64,000 nucleotides of DNA from Lactococcus allomyrinae (GCF_003627095.1 NZ_CP032627.1:2232001-2296000); one strand, 5' to 3'. Counted from the first letter of the stretch, positions 7,523 to 18,053 are shown. Numbers and translations: made by a program. The notes: a model not told the origin generated them from the sequence alone.

Positions 7523-9745
7523 ATGCCTTCAGAACCAGTCTTGACCGGTGCAGAAGTTGTTAATATCTGTGCTGAATATATGAATGAAAAAGACCTTTTG
7601 CTGGTGCAGAAGGCATTACAGTGCGCATCTATTGCTCACGCAGACCAATATCGTGCTTCTGGTGAGGCTTATTTTGTCCACCCTACACAAGTTGCAGGTA
7701 TTTTAGCGAAATTAAAACTTGATGCAGTAACGGTATCTTGTGGTTTTTTACATGACGTTGTGGAAGATACTAATTTTACTCAAGCTGACTTGCAGGAACT
7801 TTTTGGCGACGAAATTGCAGAAATTGTAGATGGTGTTACAAAACTTGGTAAAGTAGAGTATAAATCACACGAAGAACAATTAGCAGAGAACCATCGTAAG
7901 ATGTTGATGGCGATGAGCAAAGATATTCGTGTTATTCTTGTCAAGCTTGCTGACCGTCTGCATAATATGCGAACGCTTAAACATTTACGTCCAGATAAAC
8001 AAAAGCGCATTTCTCGTGAAACGATGGAAATTTATGCTCCGCTGGCTCATCGTTTAGGGATTGCCAGTATCAAATGGGAATTAGAAGATTTAGCTTTTCG
8101 TTATCTGGAAGAAGCGGAATTTTATCGTATCCGTGGTCTAATGAATGAAAAACGTGCAGCGCGTGAAGAATTGGTATCAGAAGTAATCAGAAAGCTCCAT
8201 GAACGTGTCGAAAAAGCAGGCGTTGATGCTGAGATTTATGGTCGTCCAAAACATATTTATAGCATTTATCGTAAAATGCACGATAAGAAAAAACGTTTTG
8301 ATGAAATTTATGATTTGATTGCAATCCGTTGTATTACTGAAACGACAAGTGATGTTTACACGACTCTAGGCTATATCCATGACCTCTGGAAACCTATGCC
8401 AGGACGTTTTAAAGACTACATTGCTAACCCTAAAGCAAATGGTTATCAGTCTGTCCATACAACGGTTTACGGACCAAAAGGTCCAATGGAATTTCAAATT
8501 AGAACACGCGAAATGCACCAAATCGCAGAATTTGGGGTTGCAGCTCACTGGGCTTACAAACAGGGGCGTAAAGCAAAAGTTGATGTCCATGAAATTTCTG
8601 AAACTTTAAATTGGATTCATGAACTCGTTGAGCTTCGTGAAGAAGCAGGCGATTCTGCTGAAGATTTTGTAAAAGCAGTGCAGGAAGATATTTTATCTGA
8701 TAAAATTTATGTTTTCACGCCAAATGGTGAAGTTCAAGAGCTTCCTCGTGGTTCTGGTCCGATTGACTTTGCCTATGCTATCCATACAAAAGTTGGCGAT
8801 CATGCCACTGGTGCAAAAGTGAATGGTCGAATGAAGCCTTTATCCGTGCAGTTGAAAACGGGTGACCGAGTTGAGATTATCACGAGTTCAAGCTCTTTTG
8901 GTCCAAGTCGTGACTGGATTAATCTTGTCAAAACAAATAAAGCGCGAAATAAAATCAAACAATTTTTCAAAAATCAAGATAAGGAACTTTCCGTCAATAA
9001 GGGGCGTGAGATGTTACAAGATGCACTATTAGAGAGTGGTTTTGTTCCTAATCAGTACCTAGATAAGAAACACTTTGATGAATTATTCAACAAGATGAGT
9101 TATCGTAACGCAGATGCACTCTATGCAGCAATTGGTTTTGGGGAACTTTCACCAATTACGGTTGCCAATCGTTTGACTGAGTCAGAACGGCGGCAAGCTG
9201 AACGAGCGAAGCAAAAAGCAGAAGCTGAAGAGTTGATGAAAGGCGAAGTCAAGCGCGAAACAAATAAAAATGTCATGAAAGTCCGTCATGATGGGGGTGT
9301 GAGTGTTTCTGGTATTGATAGCTTGCTTGTACGCATTGCCAAATGTTGTAATCCTGTTCCAGGCGATGATATTGTTGGTTATATCACGAAAGGACGAGGT
9401 GTTTCAGTCCATCGAGCGGATTGTCAAAATGTGCGGAACATGGAAGATTTTGAGCAACGTCTTGTTGAAGTTGAGTGGGATGAATCCGAAAATCTTACGA
9501 AAGAATATGTTGCAAATATTGATGTTTATGGTTTTAACCGTCCAGGTCTTTTGAATGATGTGATGCAAGTGTTGTCCAATTCAACAAAAAATCTAATTTC
9601 AATCAATGCCCAACCAACCAAAGATAAAAAAATGGCAAATATCCATATTGCTTTGGGTATCAAAAATTTATCTGAGCTTACAACAGTTGTAGATAAGATT
9701 AAGATGACACCAGATGTTTATTCTGTTAAACGTACAAACGCATAA
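7523..9745 (+). CDS. rel: bifunctional (p)ppGpp synthetase/hydrolase Rel
   Basis: 740 residues, the usual length. Domains in order: HD hydrolase (about 25-180; HD pair in GFLHDVVEDT near 78), synthetase (about 235-350; DLIAIRCI and KANGYQSVHTTV), TGS (about 395-455; IYVFTPNGEVQELPRGSGPIDFAYAIHT), a Cys-containing region (RIAKCCNPVPGDDI) and a C-terminal ACT domain. It makes and degrades the stringent-response alarmone at the ribosome. An in-frame stop at 7505 forces the start at or after it; ATG 7523 has no clear Shine-Dalgarno. Monocistronic, closed by a terminator. Confidence 0.95.
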   Translation: MPSEPVLTGAEVVNICAEYMNEKDLLLVQKALQCASIAHADQYRASGEAYFVHPTQVAGILAKLKLDAVTVSCGFLHDVVEDTNFTQADLQELFGDEIAEIVDGVTKLGKVEYKSHEEQLAENHRKMLMAMSKDIRVILVKLADRLHNMRTLKHLRPDKQKRISRETMEIYAPLAHRLGIASIKWELEDLAFRYLEEAEFYRIRGLMNEKRAAREELVSEVIRKLHERVEKAGVDAEIYGRPKHIYSIYRKMHDKKKRFDEIYDLIAIRCITETTSDVYTTLGYIHDLWKPMPGRFKDYIANPKANGYQSVHTTVYGPKGPMEFQIRTREMHQIAEFGVAAHWAYKQGRKAKVDVHEISETLNWIHELVELREEAGDSAEDFVKAVQEDILSDKIYVFTPNGEVQELPRGSGPIDFAYAIHTKVGDHATGAKVNGRMKPLSVQLKTGDRVEIITSSSSFGPSRDWINLVKTNKARNKIKQFFKNQDKELSVNKGREMLQDALLESGFVPNQYLDKKHFDELFNKMSYRNADALYAAIGFGELSPITVANRLTESERRQAERAKQKAEAEELMKGEVKRETNKNVMKVRHDGGVSVSGIDSLLVRIAKCCNPVPGDDIVGYITKGRGVSVHRADCQNVRNMEDFEQRLVEVEWDESENLTKEYVANIDVYGFNRPGLLNDVMQVLSNSTKNLISINAQPTKDKKMANIHIALGIKNLSELTTVVDKIKMTPDVYSVKRTNA

Positions 9746-9782
9746 ATAAAAGAGTTTAGGACTTCCTAAACTCTTTTATTTT
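9746..9782. terminator. bidirectional terminator after rel
   Basis: Perfect 13-bp stem: AAAAGAGTTTAGG (9748-9760), loop ACTT, and its complement to 9777, followed by TATTTTG. The leading A run makes it usable for the convergent glycosyltransferase gene. Confidence 0.9.
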
Positions 9783-9811
9783 GCTTATCTTAAAAGTAGT
9801 ACATTCGTAAA

Positions 9812-10738
9812 TTAGTATAAATTTGTTTCTTTAATGATATAGTTGGGACGTTTTTTAGTTTCGAGAAAAATTTTAGCAATATATTTTCCTATGATTCCCA
9901 AAGAAAGAAGTTGTAATCCACCTAAAAGCAGGATGAGTACGATTAAGGTGGGAAATCCTTGCACAGGGTCGCCGAAAATTAAAGTTTTTATAATGTAAAA
10001 AATACCTAAAACAAGGGAGATGAAGAAACTAAGGACTCCTACAAATGTGGCAATATTTAAAGGAGCTTCTGAAAAATTCATTAAACCATCGATGGAATAA
10101 CTGAGTAATTCTCGAAAAGTCCAAGAGGTTTTGCCGGCACTTCTTTCATGATTGGGATATTCAAGATAGGCCACATTGTAGCCTACCCAAGCAAAAAGAC
10201 CCTTGGAAAACCGATTATTTTCTTCCAATGTTAAAATACTGTTTACAACCTGACGTGTCATTAAGCGGAAGTCACGAACACCATCAACAATGGGTGTACT
10301 TGAAATTTTGTTGAATGTTTTATAAAACAAGCGAGATAAAGATGAGATAATAAAGGGTTCACCTTGACGAGAAATTCTGCGTGTGCCTACAACATCGTAT
10401 CCTTCAAGGATTTTATCATACATTTGAGTCAGGAGTTCAGGGGGATCCTGAAGGTCAACATCCATGATAGTAACAAAAGATTCGTGTGTAGCTTGCAAGC
10501 CTGCTAGTAGAGCGGCTTCTTTCCCAAAGTTTCTGGAAAAACTGATATAGTTGATATTTTTTTCTTGAAGCGCTAATTTCTTAATAATAGAAAGGGTATT
10601 GTCTTTAGAACCATCATTTACGAAGTAAAAAGTTTTCTTGAGCTGAAGGGAAGCCGTTTTTTTATTGACTGCTTTGATGAAAAGTTCAATGGTTTCTTCT
10701 TCATTGTATACTGGGACAATAATTGCTAGTTCTTCCAT
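9812..10738 (-). CDS. membrane glycosyltransferase family 2 (GtrB/CsbB-like)
   Basis: 308 residues. N-terminal GT-A domain with IIVPVYNEEETI at 6-17, a catalytic metal-binding DVDLQDPPELL near 95-105 and the YPNHERSAGKTSWTFRELL stretch, followed by two C-terminal membrane segments (about 235-290). This is the polyprenyl-phosphate glycosyltransferase class (GtrB, CsbB, YkcC) that loads undecaprenyl phosphate with a sugar for wall-polymer decoration. Partners of the GtrA or flippase type are not adjacent. It stands alone on the minus strand between rel and dtd, which are neighbours in many Firmicutes, so an insertion is plausible. Confidence 0.88.
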   Translation of the reverse strand: MEELAIIVPVYNEEETIELFIKAVNKKTASLQLKKTFYFVNDGSKDNTLSIIKKLALQEKNINYISFSRNFGKEAALLAGLQATHESFVTIMDVDLQDPPELLTQMYDKILEGYDVVGTRRISRQGEPFIISSLSRLFYKTFNKISSTPIVDGVRDFRLMTRQVVNSILTLEENNRFSKGLFAWVGYNVAYLEYPNHERSAGKTSWTFRELLSYSIDGLMNFSEAPLNIATFVGVLSFFISLVLGIFYIIKTLIFGDPVQGFPTLIVLILLLGGLQLLSLGIIGKYIAKIFLETKKRPNYIIKETNLY

Positions 10739-10872
10739 GAGCTTCTCCTTTAGAAGTTAAATCTACTACATATCAATATAAAAAAGTTATAGAATTTTGA
10801 TATAAAATGACGTACTCTTATTAATACGATATTACCTAAAGACAGTCCGTCTGTCAAGAATTCTTTGCACTA

Positions 10873-10887
10873 TGGTAAAATGAAAAT
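10873..10887 (+). promoter_or_regulatory. extended -10 promoter of dtd, leaderless geometry
   Basis: TGG-TAAAAT (10873-10881) ends 6 nt before the ATG at 10888, the same spacing as in front of marR. No Shine-Dalgarno sequence. Confidence 0.6.
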
Positions 10888-11340
10888 ATGAAAATTGTAA
10901 TTCAACGTGTAAAATCAGCTTCTGTCAGTATTGACAGAGATGTTGTCAGTAAAATTTCTCAAGGGTTGTTACTTTTGGTTGGCGTGGAAGATGCCGATAC
11001 CGAGTTTGATTTAGATTATGCGGTGCGCAAAATCACACAGATGAGGATTTTTTCTGATAGTAATGACAAGATGAATTTGTCAGTACAGGATATTAAAGGA
11101 GAGATTTTGTCTATCTCTCAATTCACCTTGTATGCTGAAACAAAAAAGGGAAATCGCCCGAGTTTTAGCGCTGCAGGGCAGCCAGATTTTGCTCAACAGA
11201 TGTACGAAAAATTTGATAAAAAGTTAACCCAAATTGTCCCCACGCAGGCAGGGGTTTTTGGAGCAGATATGCAAGTTGAGTTGATTAATGATGGACCTGT
11301 CACGATTATTTTAGATACGAAAGAGGCGCGTCATGGCTGA
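10888..11340 (+). CDS. dtd: D-aminoacyl-tRNA deacylase
   Basis: 150 residues, typical length. Removes D-amino acids mischarged onto tRNA. Family marks are [16 protein letters not shown] at the N-terminus, SISQFTLYA near 70 (active-site Ser-Gln stretch) and [11 protein letters not shown] with the Gly-Pro motif near the C-terminus. A palindrome copy at 10922 encodes SVSID, in the same frame and with nearly the same following residues as one in the VOC gene at 61107. The stop overlaps the start of the next gene. Confidence 0.94.
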   Translation: MKIVIQRVKSASVSIDRDVVSKISQGLLLLVGVEDADTEFDLDYAVRKITQMRIFSDSNDKMNLSVQDIKGEILSISQFTLYAETKKGNRPSFSAAGQPDFAQQMYEKFDKKLTQIVPTQAGVFGADMQVELINDGPVTIILDTKEARHG

Positions 11341-12286
11341 TGAACAAAAGATTACTGATGAAAAGCTGTCAGCATCTGCTCAACATGAGAAAAATGCTGA
11401 CAAATCGTTTGATGAAGCTGAAAATGCCCAACATTTACTGACAGATGTGCAACAAGTTACTGACAGAAAGTTGTCAGTAAATAAAAAAGCAGAATTTGAC
11501 AATAAACGCCAAGCGGAAGCTTTCAAGAAGCTATCCAATAATGAAGAACTTCGTATTGCGAGGCAAGAACTGAAAGATGAGTTTTTGGATTCTCATCCGC
11601 GTTACGCCTCAATGTCTGAGGATGAACTTGGCAAGGAGATGCAAAAGCATAGCATTGAGGAAGACAAGATTCGTAAGCAGAAACTCCGTAATCATATTGA
11701 AACTTTTTCAGACGGAGTGATTGCGGTTATCATCACGATTATGCTACTAGAAATTCCGATGCCTACTACTGACGGTGGATATTGGAACTTTCTGTCAGCA
11801 GTTGGTATTTTCTTGGTCAGTTTTATTGTGATTGCAAATTTTTGGTTCAATCATCACAAAACTTTTGCGATTACTGAGCAGATTACTGAAGGGGTGATTG
11901 TTCAAGATTTTATTTTTATGGGCTTGCTTAGTCTTATTCCGCTGCTGACAAAGTGGATTATGGTACAGCCTACAAGTTTTTCGGCAATTAATTATGGGAT
12001 GATTGTGTTGTTTATTCTTGTTCAACAAGAACTTTTGAGTCGCTCAATCATGCGTGAGCATTTTCATCATATGCCGAAGACATTTCATTTTTGGCAGAAG
12101 ATTTGGGCAAGTCGGTTGATTTTTACTTTACTTGTTAATGTTGTAATTACAATCATTGCGGTTGCTTTTCCAGATTATGGGCATTGGCTATTTATTGTTG
12201 TCCCAATCTTTAACTTTTTCTTCAGAATGTGGGGAGATAAAGGTCAACAACTTCAACCTAACGGTGGATTGAGAGGTATTGAATAA
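11333..12286 (+). CDS. TMEM175-family (DUF1211) potassium channel-like protein
   Basis: 317 residues. The membrane part starts near 120 with the hallmark [17 protein letters not shown], where the FSD motif and isoleucines line the pore of bacterial TMEM175 channels, and continues with FWFNHHKTF and about five to six membrane segments. Bacterial relatives are usually near 200 residues; here a hydrophilic, highly charged extension of about 115 residues precedes the channel. That extension is rich in TGTCAG/CTGACA half sites (four or more between 11365 and 11480), suggesting it grew through or tolerates the repeat. Overlaps the dtd stop by eight bases. Confidence 0.8.
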   Translation: MADEQKITDEKLSASAQHEKNADKSFDEAENAQHLLTDVQQVTDRKLSVNKKAEFDNKRQAEAFKKLSNNEELRIARQELKDEFLDSHPRYASMSEDELGKEMQKHSIEEDKIRKQKLRNHIETFSDGVIAVIITIMLLEIPMPTTDGGYWNFLSAVGIFLVSFIVIANFWFNHHKTFAITEQITEGVIVQDFIFMGLLSLIPLLTKWIMVQPTSFSAINYGMIVLFILVQQELLSRSIMREHFHHMPKTFHFWQKIWASRLIFTLLVNVVITIIAVAFPDYGHWLFIVVPIFNFFFRMWGDKGQQLQPNGGLRGIE

Positions 12287-12287
12287 A

Positions 12288-12920
12288 ATGATAAAAGCAA
12301 TTATATTTGATCTTGGTGGTGTAATTATTGACTTGGGATTTGAACGAATGACTAAGCGCTTTGAAGAGCTGGGTATTGAAGACTTTGGTCAATATTTTAC
12401 TCCTAAAAGTCAAGTTGATTTCTTTGAAGATTTAGAGCTTGGCTTGATTGAACCTGAGGAATTCTATGATAAGTTTCGTCAGCATACTGACAGTGAGCTA
12501 ACAGATGCTGTCATTGAAGAAACATGGAATCTTATTCTTAAAGACTTTGATAAACAGCGCATGGCTTTACTGACAGAGCTGTCAGCAAATTATTCACTCT
12601 ATCTTTTTTCAAATACCAATGCGATTCATGCGAAATGTTTTGAGAAAAGATGTTTAGAACAAACAGGTCATCATTTAGAGCACTATTTCACAACGCTTTA
12701 TTATTCTCATGAGTTGCACCTCAGAAAACCAACGGTAGAAAGTTTTAAAAAAGTGCTTCATCATGCAAATCTTGCTGCTCATGAAACACTTTTCATTGAT
12801 GATAATGAAGAAAATATCAAAGGTGCTCAAAAAACTGGCTTGAAAACTTATCATTTACAAACACCAGAACAGCTCACAGATATTGATTTTACAGAACTTC
12901 TATCTAAATACGATAATTGA
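12288..12920 (+). CDS. HAD superfamily hydrolase (YihX-like)
   Basis: 210 residues. Motif I IIFDLGGVI at 5-13 supplies the nucleophile Asp8; motif II appears in LFSNTN, motif III Lys in LRKPTVESF and motif IV in FIDDNEENI, the set seen in HAD IA variant 3 phosphatases such as YihX (alpha-glucose-1-phosphatase). Substrate unproven. ATG 12288 is preferred over the in-frame TTG at 12279 because all visible family residues follow it. It starts two bases after the channel gene stop and is cotranscribed from dtd. An inverted pair CTGACAG..CTGTCAG lies at 12570-12585. Confidence 0.85.
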   Translation: MIKAIIFDLGGVIIDLGFERMTKRFEELGIEDFGQYFTPKSQVDFFEDLELGLIEPEEFYDKFRQHTDSELTDAVIEETWNLILKDFDKQRMALLTELSANYSLYLFSNTNAIHAKCFEKRCLEQTGHHLEHYFTTLYYSHELHLRKPTVESFKKVLHHANLAAHETLFIDDNEENIKGAQKTGLKTYHLQTPEQLTDIDFTELLSKYDN

Positions 12921-12976
12921 TAAAAAGTAAAATATCTTACGGCATTAGCTACACCTTTTTTGCATACATTTAATTC

Positions 12977-13005
12977 TTGACAATTGTCTGACAATTCGAT
13001 AAAAT
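12977..13005 (+). promoter_or_regulatory. promoter of the APC permease with palindromic -35
   Basis: TTGACA (12977-12982) and TAAAAT (13000-13005) with a 17-bp spacer. The -35 overlaps the perfect palindrome GACAATTGTC, and GACAATT is repeated directly after it, so a regulator may bind here. Confidence 0.65.
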
Positions 13006-13055
13006 ATAATCTATTGAAATTATTTTATTAAAAATTCAGACAAAAGGGAGTTATC

Positions 13056-14504
13056 ATGGGTTTTATGAAAAAAGCTGATTTCCAGCTTTACCAAGATGCA
13101 GATAAACATTATGAACAGGTTCTCGGTACACGCGATTTTCTTGCGCTAGGTGTTGGGACGATTATTTCAACTTCAATTTTTACTTTACCAGGACAAGTCG
13201 CGGCGCAATTCGCTGGGCCTGGTGTTGTTTTCTCATATTTGATCGCAGCAGTAGTGGCAGGATTTGTGGCTTTTGCTTACGCTGAAATGTCAACAGTAAT
13301 GCCACTTGCAGGTTCAGCATATTCATGGATTTCAGTGTTGTTTGGAGAGGGCTTTGGTTGGATAGCAGGTTGGGCATTACTCGCCGAATACTTTATCGCC
13401 GTTGCTTTTGTTGGTGCAGGATTCTCTGCAAATTTCCAACAGTTGCTTGCACCGCTAGGCTTTCATTTGCCAGCGGTTCTAGCAAATCCTTTTGGGACAA
13501 ACGGTGGAGTTGTTGATATCATTTCTTTTCTTGTTATTTTGATTTCAGCTCTGATTGTTTTTAGAGGGGCTTCCGATGCGGGGAAAGTCAGTCAAGTTCT
13601 TGTTGTGCTTAAAGTTGCGGCTGTTATTGCTTTTATTATTGTTGGTATTACAGCAATTCACCCATCAAATTATCATCCATTTATTCCCCCTCATAATCCG
13701 AAAACAGGTTTTGGTGGTTTCTCAGGTATTTGGTCAGGGGTTTCAATGATTTTTCTTGCTTACATTGGTTTTGACTCTATTGCGGCGAATTCGGCTGAGG
13801 CGAAAAATCCGAAAAAGACGATGCCACGTGGAATTCTTGGTTCTCTCCTTATCGCGGTTGCTCTTTTTGCTGCTGTTACCCTAGTTCTTGTTGGAATGCA
13901 CCGTTATTCAGCCTATGAAGGCAATGCTGCACCAGTTGGTTGGGCGCTTCAACAGTCAGGATATTCAGTCCTTTCAGAAATTGTGACAATTATTGCTCTT
14001 GCAGGGATGTTTGTTGCATTGCTTGGTATGGTTCTTGCAGGTTCACGTTTAATTTATGCTTTTGGACGTGATGGTCTTTTACCTAAAGGACTGGGCAAAA
14101 TGAACAAAAAACATCTTCCAGCAAATGGAGTTTGGGCGTTGTCAATTGTTGCGATTATCATTGGTGCATTTTTCCCCTTTGCCTTTCTGGCTCAATTGAT
14201 TTCAGCGGGGACGCTTATCGCATTTATGTTTGTGTCGCTTGGTATTTATTCATTACGCCGTCGCGAGGGCAAAGATTTGCCTAAAGCAGCATACAAAATG
14301 CCACTTTATCCAGTTCTTCCAGCTCTTGGTTTCATTGGTTCAGCCTTTATCTTTTGGGATTTAGATGCTAATGCAAAAATTTATGCTGGTTTGTGGTTCT
14401 TAGTCGGTCTTGTAATCTACTTCTTTTACGGTCGAAGAAATAGTAAGAATTTGGAAACTGAAAAAAGTAAAGAAAATATTGAAGGCGTAGGAACATTAAA
14501 TTAA
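13056..14504 (+). CDS. APC superfamily amino acid permease
   Basis: 482 residues with 12 predicted membrane segments. The first segment contains LGVGTIISTSIFTLPG, the substrate-binding helix break of the APC fold; FAYAEMSTVMPLAGSAYSW and FDSIAANSAEAKNP are typical of the cationic amino acid/YfnA branch. Probably imports an amino acid by proton symport; which one is not readable. Start supported by GGGAG about 7 nt upstream. Transcribed alone between its own promoter and terminator. Confidence 0.9.
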   Translation: MGFMKKADFQLYQDADKHYEQVLGTRDFLALGVGTIISTSIFTLPGQVAAQFAGPGVVFSYLIAAVVAGFVAFAYAEMSTVMPLAGSAYSWISVLFGEGFGWIAGWALLAEYFIAVAFVGAGFSANFQQLLAPLGFHLPAVLANPFGTNGGVVDIISFLVILISALIVFRGASDAGKVSQVLVVLKVAAVIAFIIVGITAIHPSNYHPFIPPHNPKTGFGGFSGIWSGVSMIFLAYIGFDSIAANSAEAKNPKKTMPRGILGSLLIAVALFAAVTLVLVGMHRYSAYEGNAAPVGWALQQSGYSVLSEIVTIIALAGMFVALLGMVLAGSRLIYAFGRDGLLPKGLGKMNKKHLPANGVWALSIVAIIIGAFFPFAFLAQLISAGTLIAFMFVSLGIYSLRRREGKDLPKAAYKMPLYPVLPALGFIGSAFIFWDLDANAKIYAGLWFLVGLVIYFFYGRRNSKNLETEKSKENIEGVGTLN

Positions 14505-14522
14505 GTCCCTCTTTTAAAATAG

Positions 14523-14552
14523 TCTCTCAACTCACTAGTTGAGGGATTATTT
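14523..14552 (+). terminator. terminator of the APC permease
   Basis: Ten-base stem TCTCTCAACT (14523-14532) and AGTTGAGGGA (14537-14546) with one wobble, loop CACT, followed by TTATTTATT. Confidence 0.8.
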
Positions 14553-14622
14553 ATTGCCAAAATCGCCAAAATGAGTTAAAATAGGCAAGTCTTATCTTTA
14601 AAGAAATGGAAATATAAACTTT

Positions 14623-15267
14623 ATGAAAGAGTATGAAAAACAGCACCACGGCTTTTACGTTTTTTTGCGCAATCTAGTTGCGTTCTTGCTATTTATACTT
14701 AATGGTCGTAGTAAATATTACAACGTTGACAGAATTCCAAAGAACGAGAACTATATTTTGGTTGCTCCTCATCGCATGGCGTGGGAACCTGTATGGTTTG
14801 CTTTTGCGACACGACCAAAACAGTTCATCTTTATGGCAAAGAAAGAACTATTTGAACATAAATTTGGTGGTTGGTGGATTAAAATGTGTGGCGCATTCCC
14901 TGTTGACCGCAATAATCCAGGGACAAAACCGATTAAACACGCTGTGAAAATGCTTAAAGAATCAAATAAATCTATGATTATGTTTCCTTCGGGAAGTCGG
15001 CATAGTTCAGAAATGAAAGGTGGAGTGGCGCTCATTGCTAAGATGGCAAATGTTCGTATTGTACCTGCTGTCTACCAAGGACCTCTCACAATGAAAGGTG
15101 TTTTCAAGCGTCAGAAAGTTGCGATTAACTTCGGAGAGCCAATTGATATTTCTGATATAAAAAAAGCAAATGCAGAAGGAATTGAAGAAGTCAATCGTCG
15201 TATGGAAGAAGCGTTTGCTGCTCTTGATAAAGAACTTAATCCAAATTTCCACTATGAAGTGAAATAA
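14623..15267 (+). CDS. plsC: 1-acylglycerol-3-phosphate acyltransferase PlsC
   Basis: 214 residues, family length. Second acylation step of phosphatidic acid synthesis at the membrane. An N-terminal hydrophobic helix (about 12-30) precedes the acyltransferase block: APHRMAWEP (H-x4-E in place of the usual H-x4-D), FMAKKELF, and MFPSGSRHS as the glycerophosphate-binding motif. The Glu for Asp change is conservative and is also familiar from lactic acid bacterial homologues as far as I recall. Sits alone with a hairpin terminator before secA. Confidence 0.88.
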   Translation: MKEYEKQHHGFYVFLRNLVAFLLFILNGRSKYYNVDRIPKNENYILVAPHRMAWEPVWFAFATRPKQFIFMAKKELFEHKFGGWWIKMCGAFPVDRNNPGTKPIKHAVKMLKESNKSMIMFPSGSRHSSEMKGGVALIAKMANVRIVPAVYQGPLTMKGVFKRQKVAINFGEPIDISDIKKANAEGIEEVNRRMEEAFAALDKELNPNFHYEVK

Positions 15268-15327
15268 GCGATTGATGTTATATCATTCACTTGTGCATTA
15301 CTTTTTTATGAGAAAAATAAATAATAA

Positions 15328-15358
15328 AATCGAATTTTTTCAGAAATTCGATTTTTGA
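15328..15358 (+). terminator. terminator of plsC
   Basis: Eleven-base stem AAATCGAATTT and AAATTCGATTT around the loop TTTCAG, followed by a T run. Confidence 0.8.
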
Positions 15359-15464
15359 TTATTAATTGTGTTTAAGTACCCATAATAAAAGATTTCAATT
15401 TGTAAAAATTTGAGAAAAATGTTAAAATTAAAGGAAGTATCTACTTATTACTGAAAGAGAAAAT

Positions 15465-18053
15465 ATGCCAAATATCATTCGAAAATTTGTCGAAAATGAC
15501 AAAAAAGAGCTAAAAAAACTTAATAAAATGGCGCTCAAGGTTGAATCATTTGCTGATGAAATGGAGCATTTGACTGATGAGCAATTAAAAGCTAAAACTC
15601 AAGAATTTAAAGAACGTGTCGAAAAAGGTGAGGAGCTGGACGATTTACTTTATGAATCATTTGCTGTTTGTCGTGAAGCGGCACGGCGTGTTCTCGGTCT
15701 TTATCCATTCCATGTGCAAATCATGGGTGGGATTGTCCTTCACAATGGTGACGTTCCTGAAATGCGTACAGGTGAAGGTAAAACTTTGACGGCTACTATG
15801 CCAGTTTATCTCAACGCTTTGTCTGGCAAGGGAGTTCACGTTGTTACAGTCAATGAATACTTAGCAACACGTGACATGACTGAGATGGGAGAGCTTTATA
15901 GTTGGCTTGGGCTTACTGTAGGATTGAACTTAAATTCAAAATCTCCAGAAGAAAAGCGTGAAGCATATAATTGTGACATCACTTACTCAACTTCTGCTGA
16001 ACTTGGTTTTGATTACTTGCGTGACAATATGGTAACACGTGCGGAAGACATGGTTCAAAAACCGCTTAACTACGCCCTTGTCGATGAAGTTGACTCTATT
16101 TTGGTCGATGAAGCAAGGACGCCTTTGATTATTTCAGGTCAAGCGGAATCTTCATCTGCCCTTTATTATCGTGCAGACCAATTTGCAAAACAACTCAAAG
16201 GTCAAAACTTGAATATCGCTACTTCTGACTACGAAGAAGGAGATGATTACAAGATTGACTTACAATCTAAAACAATTTCTTTGACTGAAGAAGGGATTGA
16301 TAAAGCCGAGAAATTCTTTGTGATTGATAATCTTTATGATATGGAAAATGTTGCACTTACTCACTTTGTGGATAATGCGCTTCGTGCAAACTATATCATG
16401 CTTCATGATATTGATTATATGGTGGATGAAAATCAAGAAGTCTTGATTATTGATCAATTTACAGGACGGACTATGCCGGGACGTCGCTATTCTGATGGGC
16501 TTCATCAAGCAATCGAAGCAAAAGAGGCTGTTCCTATTCAGGATGAGTCTAAGACGATGGCATCAATCACGATTCAGAACTACTTCCGTATGTATAAGAA
16601 GTTGTCTGGTATGACAGGGACAGCAAAAACGGAAGAAGAAGAATTCCGTGAAATTTATAACATTCAAATTACGCCAATTCCAACGAACCGACCGGTCAAG
16701 CGTATGGACCACCCAGACTTACTTTATCCAACTTTAGAGTCTAAATTTAAAGCTGTTGTAGATGATATTAAACGTCGTCATGCCGAAGGTCAGCCTATTT
16801 TGATTGGTACAGTTGCGGTTGAAACTTCTGAATTAATTTCTAAGAAATTGGTTGAGGCAAAAATTCCGCATGAAGTGTTGAATGCAAAAAACCATTTCCG
16901 TGAAGCACAAATTATCATGAACGCTGGGCAACAAGGGGCTGTAACCATTGCAACTAATATGGCTGGTCGGGGAACTGATATTAAGCTTGGTCCTGGTGTA
17001 ATAGACCATGCAGACCCTGAATTTCAAGGTCTTGCAGTTATTGGTACGGAGCGTCATGAAAGTCGCCGTATTGATAATCAGTTGCGTGGACGTTCTGGTC
17101 GTCAAGGAGACCCTGGTGTTTCTCAGTTTTATCTTTCTCTTGAAGATGATTTGATGAAACGTTTTGGTTCTGAGCGTGTTTCGGCCTTCCTTGACCGCAT
17201 GAGAATTTCTGGTGAAGATGCTGTGATTAAGTCCGGCTTGATTACTCGTCAAATCGAGAGTTCGCAAAAACGTGTCGAAGGAAATAACTATGACAGTCGT
17301 AAGCAAGTTTTGCAATATGATGATGTGATTCGTGAGCAACGTGAAGTGATTTATGCGCAACGGTACAGCGTTATCATGGCGAAAGAAGATATGTCATCGG
17401 AATTGATGGGTATGTTTAAACGTGCAATTGAGCGACAAGTAGATGGTCATGCGATTGCCGGTAACCTAAAAGACGAAGAAACCTTGATGAATCTTCTCCA
17501 AACCGTACAAAATACCATGTTGCCAGAGGATGCAATTGAGTTGTCAGAACTGACAGGTTTGTCAGCGCAAGCTATGAAAGATTTGATTTTTGAGAAAGTC
17601 AAAGTTCGTTATGCCTCACAAATGGAGAAATTATCGGATGCTGATCGTCAACTAGAGTTTCAACGTGCAGTTATCTTACGTGTTGTTGATAACAATTGGT
17701 CGGAACATATTGACCAACTTGACCAAATGCGTCAATCTGTTGGTTTGCGTGGCTATGCTCAAAATAATCCGATTGTTGAATATCAAGAAGAATCTTATAA
17801 GATGTTCAACGATATGATTGGTGCGATTGAGTTTGAGATTACTCGTTTGATGATGAAAGCTCAAATTCAACCACAAACGGCAATACGTCAAGAGGCACCT
17901 CGTGCAATGACAACAGCATCACAAGGAAATATTACTTCTGTCAGCACTGACAATGGTGAAAACCCATTTGCAAATGTGGGGCGTAATGACCTTTGCCCTT
18001 GCGGTTCTGGTAAGAAATTTAAAAATTGTCATGGACGTGCACATATTGCTTAA
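15465..18053 (+). CDS. secA: preprotein translocase ATPase SecA
   Basis: 862 residues. Motor that drives proteins through SecYEG. Nucleotide-binding domain 1 has MRTGEGKT near 101-108 and [20 protein letters not shown] near 206-225; the preprotein crosslinking domain, second nucleotide domain ([12 protein letters not shown], and [13 protein letters not shown]) and helical wing follow; the C-terminus carries the zinc-binding [14 protein letters not shown] used for SecB or lipid contact. Two palindrome copies (17541, 17938) encode LSELT and SVSTD, the second in the flexible linker before the zinc motif. Confidence 0.97.
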   Translation: MPNIIRKFVENDKKELKKLNKMALKVESFADEMEHLTDEQLKAKTQEFKERVEKGEELDDLLYESFAVCREAARRVLGLYPFHVQIMGGIVLHNGDVPEMRTGEGKTLTATMPVYLNALSGKGVHVVTVNEYLATRDMTEMGELYSWLGLTVGLNLNSKSPEEKREAYNCDITYSTSAELGFDYLRDNMVTRAEDMVQKPLNYALVDEVDSILVDEARTPLIISGQAESSSALYYRADQFAKQLKGQNLNIATSDYEEGDDYKIDLQSKTISLTEEGIDKAEKFFVIDNLYDMENVALTHFVDNALRANYIMLHDIDYMVDENQEVLIIDQFTGRTMPGRRYSDGLHQAIEAKEAVPIQDESKTMASITIQNYFRMYKKLSGMTGTAKTEEEEFREIYNIQITPIPTNRPVKRMDHPDLLYPTLESKFKAVVDDIKRRHAEGQPILIGTVAVETSELISKKLVEAKIPHEVLNAKNHFREAQIIMNAGQQGAVTIATNMAGRGTDIKLGPGVIDHADPEFQGLAVIGTERHESRRIDNQLRGRSGRQGDPGVSQFYLSLEDDLMKRFGSERVSAFLDRMRISGEDAVIKSGLITRQIESSQKRVEGNNYDSRKQVLQYDDVIREQREVIYAQRYSVIMAKEDMSSELMGMFKRAIERQVDGHAIAGNLKDEETLMNLLQTVQNTMLPEDAIELSELTGLSAQAMKDLIFEKVKVRYASQMEKLSDADRQLEFQRAVILRVVDNNWSEHIDQLDQMRQSVGLRGYAQNNPIVEYQEESYKMFNDMIGAIEFEITRLMMKAQIQPQTAIRQEAPRAMTTASQGNITSVSTDNGENPFANVGRNDLCPCGSGKKFKNCHGRAHIA

